Shown here: piece after piece, positions 17,381 to 26,549 of the stretch
How positions within the stretch are numbered: position 1 is the first letter of the stretch
Layout: the number at the start of each line of letters is the position of its first letter
Assembly (NCBI RefSeq): GCF_036625195.1
Contig: NZ_JAZKUG010000001.1
Span: forward strand, 1,736,001 to 1,800,000
Direction: 5' to 3'
DNA from: Accumulibacter sp.
Lineage (GTDB): Bacteria > Pseudomonadota > Gammaproteobacteria > Burkholderiales > Rhodocyclaceae
DNA: 64,000 nt
Made by a program: the position numbers and the translations under genes
The notes under the pieces: generated by a model
What the model saw: the letters and a program-made list of their open reading frames with translations, nothing else
Told to the model about the DNA's origin: nothing
The model's database searches: none

Positions 17381-18418
17381 ATGAACTTTCATTCGATTCC
17401 CCCAAGGCCGGTTTTCACTTCTCGCCGCATGGAACAGCAATGGATACGCATGCAAAGCGTCAAAATGGTTCGGTCTGGTATGCCGGCGAGTGACGTGGCG
17501 CGCCATTTTGATGTCTCGGTGCGCGCGGTTTTCAAATGGGTGGCGGCATTTTACGACGGTGGTCAGAACGCGTTGCTTGCCCGAGAAGGCGCGGGTCGGC
17601 CGCCGAAGGTCAGCCCGGATCAGTTGCGCTGGATTGCCGATACGGTTCGCGACCGCACGCCCGACCAGTTGAAGTTTGACTTCGGGTTGTGGACCTTGCG
17701 CCTGATCGGCAGCCTGATCGAACGGCAGTTTCAGATGACGCTGAGCCTGCCGACCTTGGGCAAGGTCATGCGGCAACTCGGATTCACTGCCCAGCGCCCG
17801 CTGTACCGTGCCTATCAGCAGGATGCGGCGCTGGTGCAGCGCTGGCACACGGAGGAGTACCCCGCTCTCCAGGCACGTGCGAGGGCTCGTGGGGCGTTGA
17901 TCATGTTCGCTGACGAGGCTGGGATGCGCTCGGACTACCACGCGGGCACGACTTGGGCGCCTCGCGGCCGGACGCCGGTGGTACGCACCACAGGCCAGCG
18001 CGTCTCCGTCCAGATGCTGTCGGCAGTTGGCACGGGCGGGCAACTTCAGTTCATGCTTCACGAGGGTCTGGTCAACGCCGCGGTGTTCCGTACCTTCCTC
18101 GAACAACTCATGCTCGGCGCGACGCAGCCCATTTTCCTGGTTGTCGATGGTCATTCGATTCACAAAGCGAAGCTGGTGAGCGAATACGTCGCGTCCACCA
18201 ACGGCATGCTGGAACTGCACTTCCTGCCGCCTTACTCGCCGCAACTCAATCCGGACGAGCAAGTGTGGAAGAGCGTCAAGGAACGCGTGGCGAAACAGAA
18301 GCCGCTCGACAAAATCAGCCTGCGGCGTCTCATTGAGGGGGCGCTGGAGCACCTTCAAAATCTTCCAGAGATCGTGCGAGGGTTTTTTCGGCATCCGGAT
18401 TGCGCTCGTACAATATGA
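17381..18418 (+). CDS. IS630-family transposase, intact
   Basis: About 345 residues. An N-terminal helix-turn-helix (ASDVARHFDVSVRAVFKWVA) is followed by a winged-helix part and a DDE domain with Asp in IMFADEAGMRS, Asp in IFLVVDGHSIHKA and Glu in PPYSPQLNPDEQVW, all present. It cuts and pastes at TA targets. With clean ends and an intact catalytic triad the element may still be active. The start at 17381 is chosen because the ATG at 17372 lies within the -10 box. Confidence 0.9.
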   Translation: MNFHSIPPRPVFTSRRMEQQWIRMQSVKMVRSGMPASDVARHFDVSVRAVFKWVAAFYDGGQNALLAREGAGRPPKVSPDQLRWIADTVRDRTPDQLKFDFGLWTLRLIGSLIERQFQMTLSLPTLGKVMRQLGFTAQRPLYRAYQQDAALVQRWHTEEYPALQARARARGALIMFADEAGMRSDYHAGTTWAPRGRTPVVRTTGQRVSVQMLSAVGTGGQLQFMLHEGLVNAAVFRTFLEQLMLGATQPIFLVVDGHSIHKAKLVSEYVASTNGMLELHFLPPYSPQLNPDEQVWKSVKERVAKQKPLDKISLRRLIEGALEHLQNLPEIVRGFFRHPDCARTI

Positions 18419-20007
18419 ACAGCAGACGTTTATTGCTTAGTAATAATACGATGCTGTGGGATGAACGGATGTATGAGCTATATGGGGTAAGCAAGGAGGC
18501 AACCCCCAGCACTATCGATGCCTGGCTGAACGGATTGCATCCTGATGACAAAGAGCAAGCGGTTGCGGATTGTCAGGCAGCCCTAAATGGCGAAAAGGAG
18601 TTTGACACGATTTTCCGCGTTTTACACCGGGATGGCACAGTCAAGTACATCAAAGCCAATGCCGTTGTAATTCATGGCGCCAATGACAAAGCGGAGCGTA
18701 TGCTTGGCATCAATGCTGACATTACCGAGCAAGAACTGACAAAAGCGGAGTTGAATCAGCACAGAAGCCATCTGGAGAAACTTGTCGAGGAAAGAACAAG
18801 AGACTTGGCCCTTGCCAAGGAAGCCGCTGACGCGGCCAACATTGCCAAGAGTGCTTTCCTTGCCAACATGAGCCATGAGATCCGCACGCCGATGAACGGT
18901 ATTGTTGGTATGGCGCATCTGCTGCGCCGCGAAGGCGTCACCTCGAAGCAGGCGGATCGCCTCAACAAGATCGACAACGCGGCCCAGCACCTGCTGAGCG
19001 TCATCGACAACATTCTCGACCTCTCCAAGATCGAGGCCGGCAAGTTCGTTCTGGAAGAAGCGCCCATAGTCATCGACAGCCTGTTGGGCCGGGTTAGCTC
19101 CATCCTGTCCGAACGTGCCCTGACCAAGAACATCCGCCTAGTGGCCCAGACCGAATCGGTGCCGCCGGATCTGGTCTTGGTGGGCGATCCAACCCGTCTA
19201 CAGCAAGCGCTGCTCAACTACGCCGGCAACGCCATCAAGTTCACCGAAGCCGGCAGCGTAACCCTGCGCGTCGTCCTAAAGGAGCAGACGGACGAAGCAG
19301 TGGTGCTGCGTTTCGAAGTTCGGGATACGGGTATCGGCATTGCACCCGAAGCCATTCCTCGGCTGTTCAGCGCCTTCGAGCAGGCCGACAACTCGATGAA
19401 CCGCAAGTACGGCGGGACCGGTCTTGGGCTGGCCATCAACCGGCGCCTCGCCGCACTCATGGGCGGTGAAGCTGGGGCCGAAAGCACGCCGGGAGTGGGC
19501 AGCACCTTCTGGTTTACCGCGAAGCTGAAAAAGGGAACGGAGCAACGGCAAGCAAAGCACCTCGAAAACAATGCAGATGCCGAAAGCCTGCTCAAGCATC
19601 ACTGCTCCGGTCAGCGCATTCTGGTAGTCGATGACGAGCCGGTCAATCGGGAAGTCGCCCAATTACAGTTTGAAGCGGTCGGACTGGAAGTCGAGGTTGC
19701 TGAAGACGGCGCCAAGGCGATCGCGATGGCCCGGCGCAAGGACTATGCGGCGATTTTCATGGACATGCAGATGCCCGAGGTCAACGGACTTGAAGCGACC
19801 CGGGAGATACGCCGGCTTTCCGGCCATCGGGATACTCCCATTATCGCCATGACCGCGAACGCCTTCGCCGAAGACAAGGAAAGCTGCTTCAGGGCGGGAA
19901 TGAGCGACTTCCTGGCCAAGCCCTTCGATCCTGTGTTAGTGGCTGCGAAGAACCGCGGATATCTGGCGCGCAAAGATGGCGAAGAATGGTTGACTGTTGA
20001 GGTCGAC

Positions 20008-20036
20008 ATAAAAAGGGGCCGCTGAGGCCCCTTGAA
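20008..20036 (-). terminator. Rho-independent terminator of the IS21 operon
   Basis: Stem aaggggcc (20013-20020) / ggcccctt (20026-20033) with a 5-base loop; on the minus strand it is followed by a run of five T. It lies 20 bp past the stop of the last IS21 gene. Confidence 0.8.
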
Positions 20037-20056
20037 GTCTGAGCGACCGGCGATGT

Positions 20057-20299
20057 TCAGAATGGGGGTTCGTCAGGCCAGTCGTCGGCTGTGCTGTGGT
20101 TACCGGGAAGTGTTTCGCCCGGACCGGTGCGTTCATCTCGCAGCAGATCGAGGAGCGCGAGGTCGTAGTGGGCCCAGATGCGGTCACGCAGATCTTCGAG
20201 CAGTTCGACGACGGCCAGCGCCTGCTCCGGGGTCCAGTCGGCACAGATCAGGAAATCGAGCCCAGCGCCCAGTCCGGAAGGCAGGTGATAAGGCTTCAT
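20057..20299 (-). CDS. Small IS21-associated protein of unknown function
   Basis: An 80-residue acidic protein (MKPYHLPSGLGAGLDFLICA at the start; helical middle EQALAVVELLEDLRDRIWAH; tail TADDWPDEPPF). Its ATG overlaps the istB stop (ATGA), so it belongs to the same transcription unit and ends just before the operon terminator. I do not recognise a named family. Its position suggests an accessory of transposition or an element-encoded cargo gene; it has no metal-binding or catalytic motif that I can see. Confidence 0.65.
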   Translation of the reverse strand: MKPYHLPSGLGAGLDFLICADWTPEQALAVVELLEDLRDRIWAHYDLALLDLLRDERTGPGETLPGNHSTADDWPDEPPF

Positions 20300-20690
20300 G
20301 CGGCAGCCCCGACGGTGGATCGACGTTTCTGGGTGCGCTGCTCCGTCCGTTCCTGCGCCTCCTTGCGCCGATAGGATTCCCCCTTGATGGCGACGATCTC
20401 GGCGTGATGAACGAGACGATCGATCAGGGCGACGGTACAGGCCGCATTGGGGAAGACCTCCGACCACTCGGAGAACGAACGGTTGGTCGTGATCAGCGTG
20501 CTGCGGCACTCGTGGCGCCGGTTGACCAGCTCGAAGAGCAGATCGGCGTGGCGGTTCGAATACGACAGATAGCCGACCTCGTCGATCACCAGCAGCGCCG
20601 GCGCCGCATAATGACGCAGTCGCCGGCGCAGAGCCGAATCGCTGTCGATCGCTGCCAGGTCGCCGAGGAGCTGACCGGCGGTGGTGAACA

Positions 20691-22589
20691 CCCGAGTTCG
20701 ACAAAAATACGGCTAAGTGATTGTTTGTGCGCAATTCACCGGTTCGGAATTGGCACTACAGACGTCTAGCGGAGGGCTCGGGCAGGGCGACGGTGTCGAA
20801 CAGCTCCTTCTGTTGGGGGGTGATGGCGGACAGGCCGGAGGCTGACTGGCGTTGATGCAGCGTGACCTGGTGGTACTGGATGTGGCGGGCGATCTCCAGA
20901 GCGCGCTCCGGGGAGAGGGGGCTGGCCTTCGCCTTGAGGCGCAGGCGCAGCACCCGATAGAGCAGCAATGCCAGGAAGCAGATCAAGGCGTGCGCCCGGA
21001 TGCGATCCGGCAGGCGGTGGAAGACCGGCGCGATTTCGATCTCGGACTTCAGAACACGGAATCCTCGTTCGATGTCCGCCAGCGCCTTGTAGCGCGCCAC
21101 GATCTCGGCCGGGGGAGAATCCGGAACGTTGGAAACGAGGATCAGCTTGCCATCCATGAGCCGCGCGCGCCTCAGCGCCCGTTCGTCGATCTCGTAGGTG
21201 AACACCTCGGAGGCGAGATTGACCTTGATGATGTGCGCCAGATGCGCGTCAGCGACCGCCTTGTAGAAACGGGCGATCGTGCCGGCGTCTGACAGCTTCT
21301 TGCCCGGGTGTTTCTGGCCGGCCTCCTGGCCATCGAGTTTCTCCGCCCACTGCGCGGCATCCCTCTCCAGCGCCGCAATGCGCTCATCGCGTACGCGACC
21401 CTGCTCGCTGGCCCTATCGGGGCGATGGGCAACGATCAGACGAAACCCCTCCCACTTCAGCTCACCAAAGACCTCTGCCGTCGCCGGCCGGCAACTCTTC
21501 TCGTGGAACGGGGTGAGCAGGCGGTCAAAATCCCCGTAGCGCCGCGCCGGGACGGCCAGAATGAACTCCAACGGCTGATCGCCGACGCGCAGCGCCCGGA
21601 TGGCTTCGAGATTGTCGAGACTCAGCAGACCCCGATCGGCGACCAGTACCACGCGTTTGATCGGATAGCGTGCCAACACTTTCTCGATCGTCGGCACCAG
21701 CGTCGTCGTCTCGCCGGTATTGCCGGCAAAGACCTCATGATGGATCGGCAAGCCGTCCGCCGTCTGCACCACCCCGAGCATCACCTGGCGTACCGTCCCA
21801 CCCTCCTTGGCATGGCCAAAGTGCCGCAGGTCCTCGGACTCATCGGTGCATCCTTCGGCACGGATCGTCGTCAGGTCGTAGAAGACGATCGCCAACTCCT
21901 GATCGATCAACGGCCGCAGGAGAGCTGCCAGAGCGTCGTCAACCCGGTCGGCACCCTCCGCCAGAGTATCCATCGTGCGCAGCAGGTGCTGGTGGGTGAC
22001 CGAATCGGCGCTGACCTCGGGAACACGGGTGCCCTCCAGCCAGCGCAGGATCCCCAGCTTGGACTCCGGATCACACAGCCGGTTGAACACCATCACCCGC
22101 AGCAGACCTTCGGCGTCGAACTGGTGGCGATTGCGCAGCAGCCGGCGAAAGGCGTCGGCGAAGCCCAACTCTTTCCACAGGGCGGTCAGCAGCCAGGTGT
22201 CGCCGACCGACAGCGCCGGTGCAAAGGCGACCTCGCCGGTCCCTTCCTCGAGGGAGGGCTTGCCCGCCGCCCGCAGCAGACCGTTGAGCAACGAGTCGGT
22301 CTCGCCGGATCGCACCGCTTCGATGCGCCCCAAGGTGGCGATGACCCGCTGGCGAGGTACCCCGGAGGGGTCTCGGTAGGCCTCGAGGAGCTTGACGTAC
22401 TGGCGCGGGCCGGACGTGGTGATCTTCACGAACATGTCGCTACTGTATCCTCATACAGACATGATCGCAATAGTCTTTTACGCCAGACGTGTCACTACAC
22501 GAAATTTCCAGCTGCGCGCCAACCCCTTGTTTTTATTGGGGCCGAAGCCCCGTCTATGCGTATGGCACGCGAAAAGTGTCGAACTCGGG
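20691..22589 (-). mobile_element. IS1634-type (IS4 superfamily) element inserted in istB
   Basis: 1899 bp with inverted repeats CCCGAGTTCGACA at both ends (20691-20703; complement at 22577-22589) and a 6 bp flanking duplication TGAACA on the plus strand (20685-20690 and 22590-22595). The duplication length and single large transposase fit the IS1634 family. It is the youngest of the nested insertions in the kinase locus on the IS21 side. Confidence 0.93.
20756..22435 (-). CDS. IS1634-family transposase
   Basis: A 559-residue DDE transposase. It opens MFVKITTSGPRQYVKLLEAY, shows VFYDLTTIRAEG (first Asp), VLVADRGLLSLDN (second Asp) and the YREK-like segment in KALADIERGFRVLKSEIEIAP (Glu). These are the landmarks of the IS1634 branch of the IS4 superfamily. 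Length is normal and there is no interruption, so the enzyme may be functional. Confidence 0.9.
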   Translation of the reverse strand: MFVKITTSGPRQYVKLLEAYRDPSGVPRQRVIATLGRIEAVRSGETDSLLNGLLRAAGKPSLEEGTGEVAFAPALSVGDTWLLTALWKELGFADAFRRLLRNRHQFDAEGLLRVMVFNRLCDPESKLGILRWLEGTRVPEVSADSVTHQHLLRTMDTLAEGADRVDDALAALLRPLIDQELAIVFYDLTTIRAEGCTDESEDLRHFGHAKEGGTVRQVMLGVVQTADGLPIHHEVFAGNTGETTTLVPTIEKVLARYPIKRVVLVADRGLLSLDNLEAIRALRVGDQPLEFILAVPARRYGDFDRLLTPFHEKSCRPATAEVFGELKWEGFRLIVAHRPDRASEQGRVRDERIAALERDAAQWAEKLDGQEAGQKHPGKKLSDAGTIARFYKAVADAHLAHIIKVNLASEVFTYEIDERALRRARLMDGKLILVSNVPDSPPAEIVARYKALADIERGFRVLKSEIEIAPVFHRLPDRIRAHALICFLALLLYRVLRLRLKAKASPLSPERALEIARHIQYHQVTLHQRQSASGLSAITPQQKELFDTVALPEPSARRL

Positions 22590-22948
22590 TGAACAGCACC
22601 GTATGCCCGGACAGGACGGCCCGGTGTGCGATGTTACGGGCGATCGTCGACTTGCCCAGCCCACTCGCCCCGACCAGAATGGCATTGCTCGCGCTCTTCA
22701 GGAACTCCAGGCTCATCAACTCGCTGATCGCTGTCCGATCGCACTGCTCCGGCCAGTCCCAATCGAAATCCGCGAGCGGCTTGAAGCGACCGATGTGCGC
22801 CTCGGCGAGACGGCGCTCCAGACTGCGCCGGGCCCGTTCGGTCTCCTCCCAAGTCAGCAAGGGCTCGACCCAAGCGCACTCGGCCAGCTCCGACCAATGC
22901 GCCAGCAAGCCGTGCAGATGCAAGGCTTCCGCCCGTTTGCGCAAGGCC

Positions 22949-24448
22949 TCACTCGGGATCATCGGTCGCCCCCGTCAGCCGGTCGTAGGGTTCCAGCCGA
23001 TGCGGCCGGACCGGCGTATCGCGGCGCTGCAGGTGCTCGGGCAAGGGGATCTCGACCGGTGGCGGCCGGTCGGTCGCTTCGCGCCGGCGCTCCAGCGCCA
23101 GGCGCACCGCATTCAGGTGCGGCACCTGACGGGCCAAGGCCTCCTCGATGCCCGCCCGCAACTCGCTTGCACCGTAGCGATCGAGCAGACGCAACAGCGC
23201 CGCCGTGATCGTTCCCAGATTCGCCCCCCGGCCGGCCGCCTGGACGAGCAACTCCCGGCTTTCCGGTACCGCCCGCGTCAGCCGGTCGGTCCCCCGGTGC
23301 AGACTCGCTTGGTGCTTCTGTTCGACCAGCGTCGCGATATGGGCGGGATCCTCGATGCACTGCCCCCGGTCATAACTGCGCCGGTGCGTCGCCAGTAGCG
23401 TCGGCCCATCGACGATGCGCACTCGCAGCGGGTCGGCGACCACCGTCAGCGTCTGCTGCACCTGCTCCGGCGGCACCGAATAGTCATTCAGGTCGAAGCG
23501 CACATAGGGCGTCTTGCCGACCTTCACCGCCACCTGCTCATCGGTCGGATACGCATGCTCCGGCAGCGCCAGCAGATGGGCGGCTTCCAGCGCGAAGGCT
23601 TCGCGCACGCTCAGCGAAGGGTCCTCGGGGCAACGCCGGTCCGCCGCCTCTCCCGAACACCAAGCTTCCGCCCGTGCATTGAGGTCCGCCAGATCCAGGA
23701 AGCTGCGACCGGCGAAGAAGGCTTCGCGAACATAGCGAATGGCCCTTTCCACGCGCCCCTTCTCATTGCCCCGCGCGATCGCCACCGGGCGAGGCTCGTA
23801 GCGATAATGACCGGCGAACTGCAGTAGGGTGGGATTGAAACGGATCGCCTGCCCTTGTCGCTCGAGGACGGCGCTCTTGAGGTTGTCGTACAGCAGCACT
23901 CTCGGCAGACCCCTCCAGGCGTCAAACGCTCCGACATGGCCGCGCAGGAAGTTCTCCATGCGCGCATCGAGAAAGAAGCGCAGATAGATCATGCGCGACC
24001 ACGCCAGCACCATCACGAAAGCCAGCAGTGCCCGGCGAGCGCGGCCGATTTCCAGGTGGCCGAAGTGCCCCCAATCGACCTGTGCCTGTTCGCCGGGCAG
24101 CGTCGAGAGCCGCAGGTAGGCTTCCGCCTTCGGTCGCGGACGATGCAAGGCGACCAGATGACGAAAGTGATCGGGACCGCCGGAGTAGCCGCGTTCCTTG
24201 ACCATGACGTACAGCCGCCTGGCCGTCAGGGTCGGAAACTGCGCCAGGGTCGCGTGGATCAAGGGCAGGTAGGGGTCGATGCGGGAAGGCCGCGGCGCGA
24301 TGCCGGTGCGTGGCAGACCCGCCTGCGTCAGGACACGCCGGACGGTGCCATGATGGACGCCCAGCTGGCTGGCGATGGTGCCGATGCGCCAGCGCTCGGC
24401 ATGGTAGTAGCGCAGAATCTGCGCTTGCGTATCAGTGGAAATGCTCAA
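22949..24448 (-). CDS. istA: IS21-family transposase IstA
   Basis: 499 residues if started at the TTG at 24448 (product SISTDTQAQILRYYHAERW after the first Met), which overlaps the preceding gene's stop as in coupled IS21 operons; open sequence continues upstream but reads as antisense-like residues. N-terminal HTH (IGTIASQLGVHHGTVRRVLT). The rve core has Asp in EQAQVDWGHFG, Asp in RVLLYDNLKSAV and Glu in ARGNEKGRVERAIRYVREAF. It is intact, but its partner IstB is split by IS1634. Confidence 0.88.
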   Translation of the reverse strand: MSISTDTQAQILRYYHAERWRIGTIASQLGVHHGTVRRVLTQAGLPRTGIAPRPSRIDPYLPLIHATLAQFPTLTARRLYVMVKERGYSGGPDHFRHLVALHRPRPKAEAYLRLSTLPGEQAQVDWGHFGHLEIGRARRALLAFVMVLAWSRMIYLRFFLDARMENFLRGHVGAFDAWRGLPRVLLYDNLKSAVLERQGQAIRFNPTLLQFAGHYRYEPRPVAIARGNEKGRVERAIRYVREAFFAGRSFLDLADLNARAEAWCSGEAADRRCPEDPSLSVREAFALEAAHLLALPEHAYPTDEQVAVKVGKTPYVRFDLNDYSVPPEQVQQTLTVVADPLRVRIVDGPTLLATHRRSYDRGQCIEDPAHIATLVEQKHQASLHRGTDRLTRAVPESRELLVQAAGRGANLGTITAALLRLLDRYGASELRAGIEEALARQVPHLNAVRLALERRREATDRPPPVEIPLPEHLQRRDTPVRPHRLEPYDRLTGATDDPE

Positions 24449-24884
24449 CTCGGGTTCCTCTTCGATCAGGTGAGATAGCGGATGGAACCCGGCAGCTGCC
24501 CAGGAAGCCCTGCCTGAGCCAGCCCGAACAGCGCATCCCGCAGAAATGGCAGCGCACCGTCCGGGAAGGGGCGGTCGAACCGACTGCCGCCGGTTCCGGG
24601 CCCACTGCCGAGTTCGCCGGCAGTAAATCATCTGGTGCCGGTGGCATAGAACCCTGATGCGTCACATTCTGCTGACGCAGCCGGTAACGGCGGTTGCTTT
24701 CGGCATGCTTGAGGCGGCCATTCCGGCTCTTCTGGTAACGGCGGCCGGCTGCCTGGAGGGAAGCGCGGCGGGCCGCCTCGGCGCAGCCAGCAGCACAGTA
24801 GATCTGGCCCCGGTCGCAGCGGCTGCAGACGACGACCTGGGTGCGGCAGCAATGGCACAGGAAGAGTCGGCCGGTGGCTTCCAT
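24432..24884 (-). CDS. Cysteine-rich zinc-ribbon-like protein of the IS21 element
   Basis: A 150-residue protein, first in the IS21 operon and overlapping istA by about 17 nt. Paired cysteines CHCCRTQVVVCSRCDRGQIY and CAAGC near the N-terminus and CHFCGMRC near the C-terminus suggest two zinc-binding sites; a basic segment (GRRYQKSRNGRLKHAESNRR) lies between. This points to nucleic-acid binding. Proteins of this type occur beside some IS21 transposases, but I know of no assigned function. The overlap with istA suggests a role in transposition or its control. Confidence 0.7.
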   Translation of the reverse strand: MEATGRLFLCHCCRTQVVVCSRCDRGQIYCAAGCAEAARRASLQAAGRRYQKSRNGRLKHAESNRRYRLRQQNVTHQGSMPPAPDDLLPANSAVGPEPAAVGSTAPSRTVRCHFCGMRCSGWLRQGFLGSCRVPSAISPDRRGTRVEHFH

Positions 24885-25301
24885 TGGCGGTTCCCGTCAC
24901 GCCAATGAGCTATCGACAGGAAGACGCCGCTCGTGAAATACTCTCCCTGCACCCGTGCCCAGCACGGTGTGGGGCACGACATCGGCGTGGACTTTGCGGG
25001 TTTGGCCGGTGTCGTGCCCGTTCTCCTTGGCGGGTCCTTTTTACCGCATCGCGAGCGGGCTTATCATCCCCGCCTGCAACCCTTGGCCGCATCCGCGGCA
25101 GGTTTCCCCGATGGCCGCCGCGCGGCAGGAGGGCGCGTCTCCAGTCGCCCTTCGGGCTCCTTCCGACGCGCCCTCCTGCCGCACCATCGGTCGCCCAGCC
25201 GCCCCGAAACCCCAATCCGTCTCGACCATGGACCATCCCTCCCCGGTCACATCCTCGACCGCTCGCAGCCAGTTATCGGCGCTTCTTGACCACCATTGAC
25301 A
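24885..25301. repeat. IS21 right end, non-coding, with two strong inverted repeats
   Basis: About 420 bp with no gene. 24972-24985 (gggcacgacatcgg) pairs with 25006-25019 at 13 of 14 positions. 25122-25139 (gcggcaggagggcgcgtc) pairs perfectly with 25165-25182, with a 25-base loop that itself contains gccc-ttc-gggc. These could be transposase- or IstB-binding structures, cruciforms or transcription barriers. The terminal TGTCAATGG-type repeat closes the region. Confidence 0.75.
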
Positions 25302-25507
25302 ATCCTGATACCTTGTTTGCAGCACTGCTTCGAGCATTGATTCGGAACGAAGGCAGTAGTAAGTCTGAACGTCAGGAATAATGGGAAACCTGACCCATGT
25401 TGTCCGCTGCCTGAGGTTCTGCTGGTGGCGCGAAGAGATACCACGCCCTGGGCGGTAGCTCTCCCTGGGTCGTGGCCAACGGGTGCAGGGTGTTCCGTTC
25501 ATGCACC

Positions 25508-26248
25508 TCAATGCAACGCTGCCGGAGAATCGCCCGCTCCGCAGCACTTCTTGAATTTCTTGCCACTGCCGCAAGGGCAGTGATCGTTGCGGCCGATCTT
25601 CGGCCCACCACGAACTACCGGTGAGACATCCTTCTGTTCGCCAAGGCGAAACTCGCCCCGGACGATTCCTTTAGGCTGGCTGCCACGATTGTCTTTCCAG
25701 TAGGCTTGAATTCTCACGATTGATGGCACGATTTCGTTCATCCATTTTTCGCCATCGCCGAGTTCCCTGGTCATCGCGATGCCATCGTCGGTGCCCAAAC
25801 GCAGGAAAGGGGTAAACCAGGTTGGTTGCGCAACCCCCAACAGGCTCCAGGCCTCGTCGGCGAACTGAAAGCCAAGGATGAAGCCCTCACACCACTCTGC
25901 TGCACCCCATTGGCCACCACGCCAGAAAACAGGTTCGCACGAGGCCGGATGATCCAGGAATGTGTGGACGACGCTGTTGTAGTTCCGTACGACGAGCGAG
26001 ATGACTCGATTGGCATGCTCCTTACTGTCAAACTTGGGCTTGGTCTCGCCTTCCTCCAGATCCCACACCCACGGCAGCCATTCCGACAGAAGAACAGGGC
26101 GCGGCCCGATGACGACGGCGGTCATGAAGCCTTCCAGAGTGGAAACATCCATCGCCCTTTCTTCGAAAGACTCATCGGAAAGAAAGTTGTCGAGTTCGTC
26201 GAGTTCTTCATCATCAAGCGGTTGATTCAGATCCATCACTGTTGCCAT
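25508..26248 (-). CDS. UPF0149/YecA-type protein with C-terminal SEC-C zinc motif
   Basis: 246 residues from ATG 26248 (MATVMDLNQPLDDEELDELD). The body (GFMTAVVIGPRPVLLSEWLP, EWCEGFILGFQFADEAW) matches the UPF0149/YecA fold, and the tail GRNDHCPCGSGKKFKKCCG is the SEC-C metal-binding motif found in SecA and YecA. YecA-type proteins are linked to ribosome/SecA chaperone functions. Open sequence continues upstream to 26530 but the acidic MATVMDL start fits the family better. It lies between the IS21 element and the second IS3. Confidence 0.8.
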   Translation of the reverse strand: MATVMDLNQPLDDEELDELDNFLSDESFEERAMDVSTLEGFMTAVVIGPRPVLLSEWLPWVWDLEEGETKPKFDSKEHANRVISLVVRNYNSVVHTFLDHPASCEPVFWRGGQWGAAEWCEGFILGFQFADEAWSLLGVAQPTWFTPFLRLGTDDGIAMTRELGDGEKWMNEIVPSIVRIQAYWKDNRGSQPKGIVRGEFRLGEQKDVSPVVRGGPKIGRNDHCPCGSGKKFKKCCGAGDSPAALH

Positions 26249-26549
26249 TTTCCTCAATAATACTGGCGGATGTAGCCGTATGCCTTCTCGAACAGAGAGG
26301 TGGCCCCGCTTGTTTGGACAGGAAATGCTCGAGGATAAGTGGTCAGTGGAGCCCTGCCGGCTGTGGTCTGGTTGACCGGTGATACGATTGGTTTTGACCT
26401 TCTGGAATTTTGTCCGAACCGAATAGAGCTCGGTGGAGCTTGTGGGCGAAGGGACGCGCGGTGGGAAAGTCGCCAGACTTTTCCACGGCAAGCGGCCCGG
26501 TGCGCGTGAGCGCATCGTCCACAAATCCACGGAGCCCGTTCCTCATGCT

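Larger units (their letters stand above)
17313..18440 (+). mobile_element. IS630-family insertion sequence inserted in the histidine kinase
   Basis: A 1128 bp element with terminal inverted repeats CTAAGCAATAAA (17313-17324) and its complement TTTATTGCTTAG (18429-18440), flanked by the TA duplication (17311-17312 and 18441-18442) expected of IS630/Tc1-mariner transposition. Removing the element and one TA restores the kinase codons V-S-N-N-T. It carries one intact transposase gene. Confidence 0.95.
20296..22962 (-). pseudogene. istB: IstB ATPase of the IS21 element, split by IS1634
   Basis: The N-terminal piece (22962-22590) starts MIPSEALRKRAEALHLHGLL and has the Walker A ILVGASGLGKSTIARNIAHR. 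The C-terminal piece (20684-20296) has Walker B ALLVIDEVGYLSYSN and the sensor region STLITTNRSFSEW. Joining them with one copy of the TGTTCA duplication gives 762 nt, 253 residues, the usual IstB size and frame (VLFTTAGQLL across the junction). IstB is the AAA+ helper that selects targets for IstA, so the interruption should immobilise this copy. Its start overlaps the istA end by 14 nt. Confidence 0.92.
19934..25301 (-). mobile_element. IS21-family element with four genes, interrupted by IS1634
   Basis: Bounded by a 6 bp duplication ATCCTG (19928-19933 and 25302-25307). Its ends are TGTTAGTGGCTGCGAAGAAC on the left and, reading inward from the right, TGTCAATGGTGGTCAAGAAG; about two thirds of the first 34 positions match. 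It carries, in transcription order on the minus strand, a cysteine-rich small gene, istA, istB and an 80-codon gene, ending in a terminator. Without the nested IS1634 and its duplication it is 3463 bp, longer than common IS21 members because of the extra genes and a ~400 bp right end rich in inverted repeats. Confidence 0.9.
15902..25381 (+). pseudogene. MASE1-PAS-PAS hybrid sensor histidine kinase, split by IS630 and IS21/IS1634
   Basis: Three exon-like pieces (15902-17312, 18443-19933, 25308-25381) join into one open frame of exactly 992 codons including the stop once the inserts and one copy of each target duplication are removed. The reconstructed 991-residue protein has an N-terminal MASE1 membrane sensor (about 10-300), a PAS domain (about 320-440), a second PAS domain (about 455-560) and HisKA with MSHEIRTPMNGIVGM (His615). 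A HATPase follows (NAIKFTEAGSV, DTGIGI, GGTGLGL), and a receiver domain (VVDDEPVNREVA, Asp911 in FMDMQMPEVNG, LAKPFDP). The last residues, PDTLFAALLRALIRNEGSSK..., lie beyond the IS21 element. The 5' piece could still make a membrane sensor without kinase; no complete protein can be made. Confidence 0.93.

Noticed and set aside
21308..23398. 696-codon plus-strand open frame opposite the IS1634 transposase and istA
   Set aside because: Antisense to two well-supported transposase genes; composition rich in R, G, Q and P as expected of a shadow frame in high-GC DNA.
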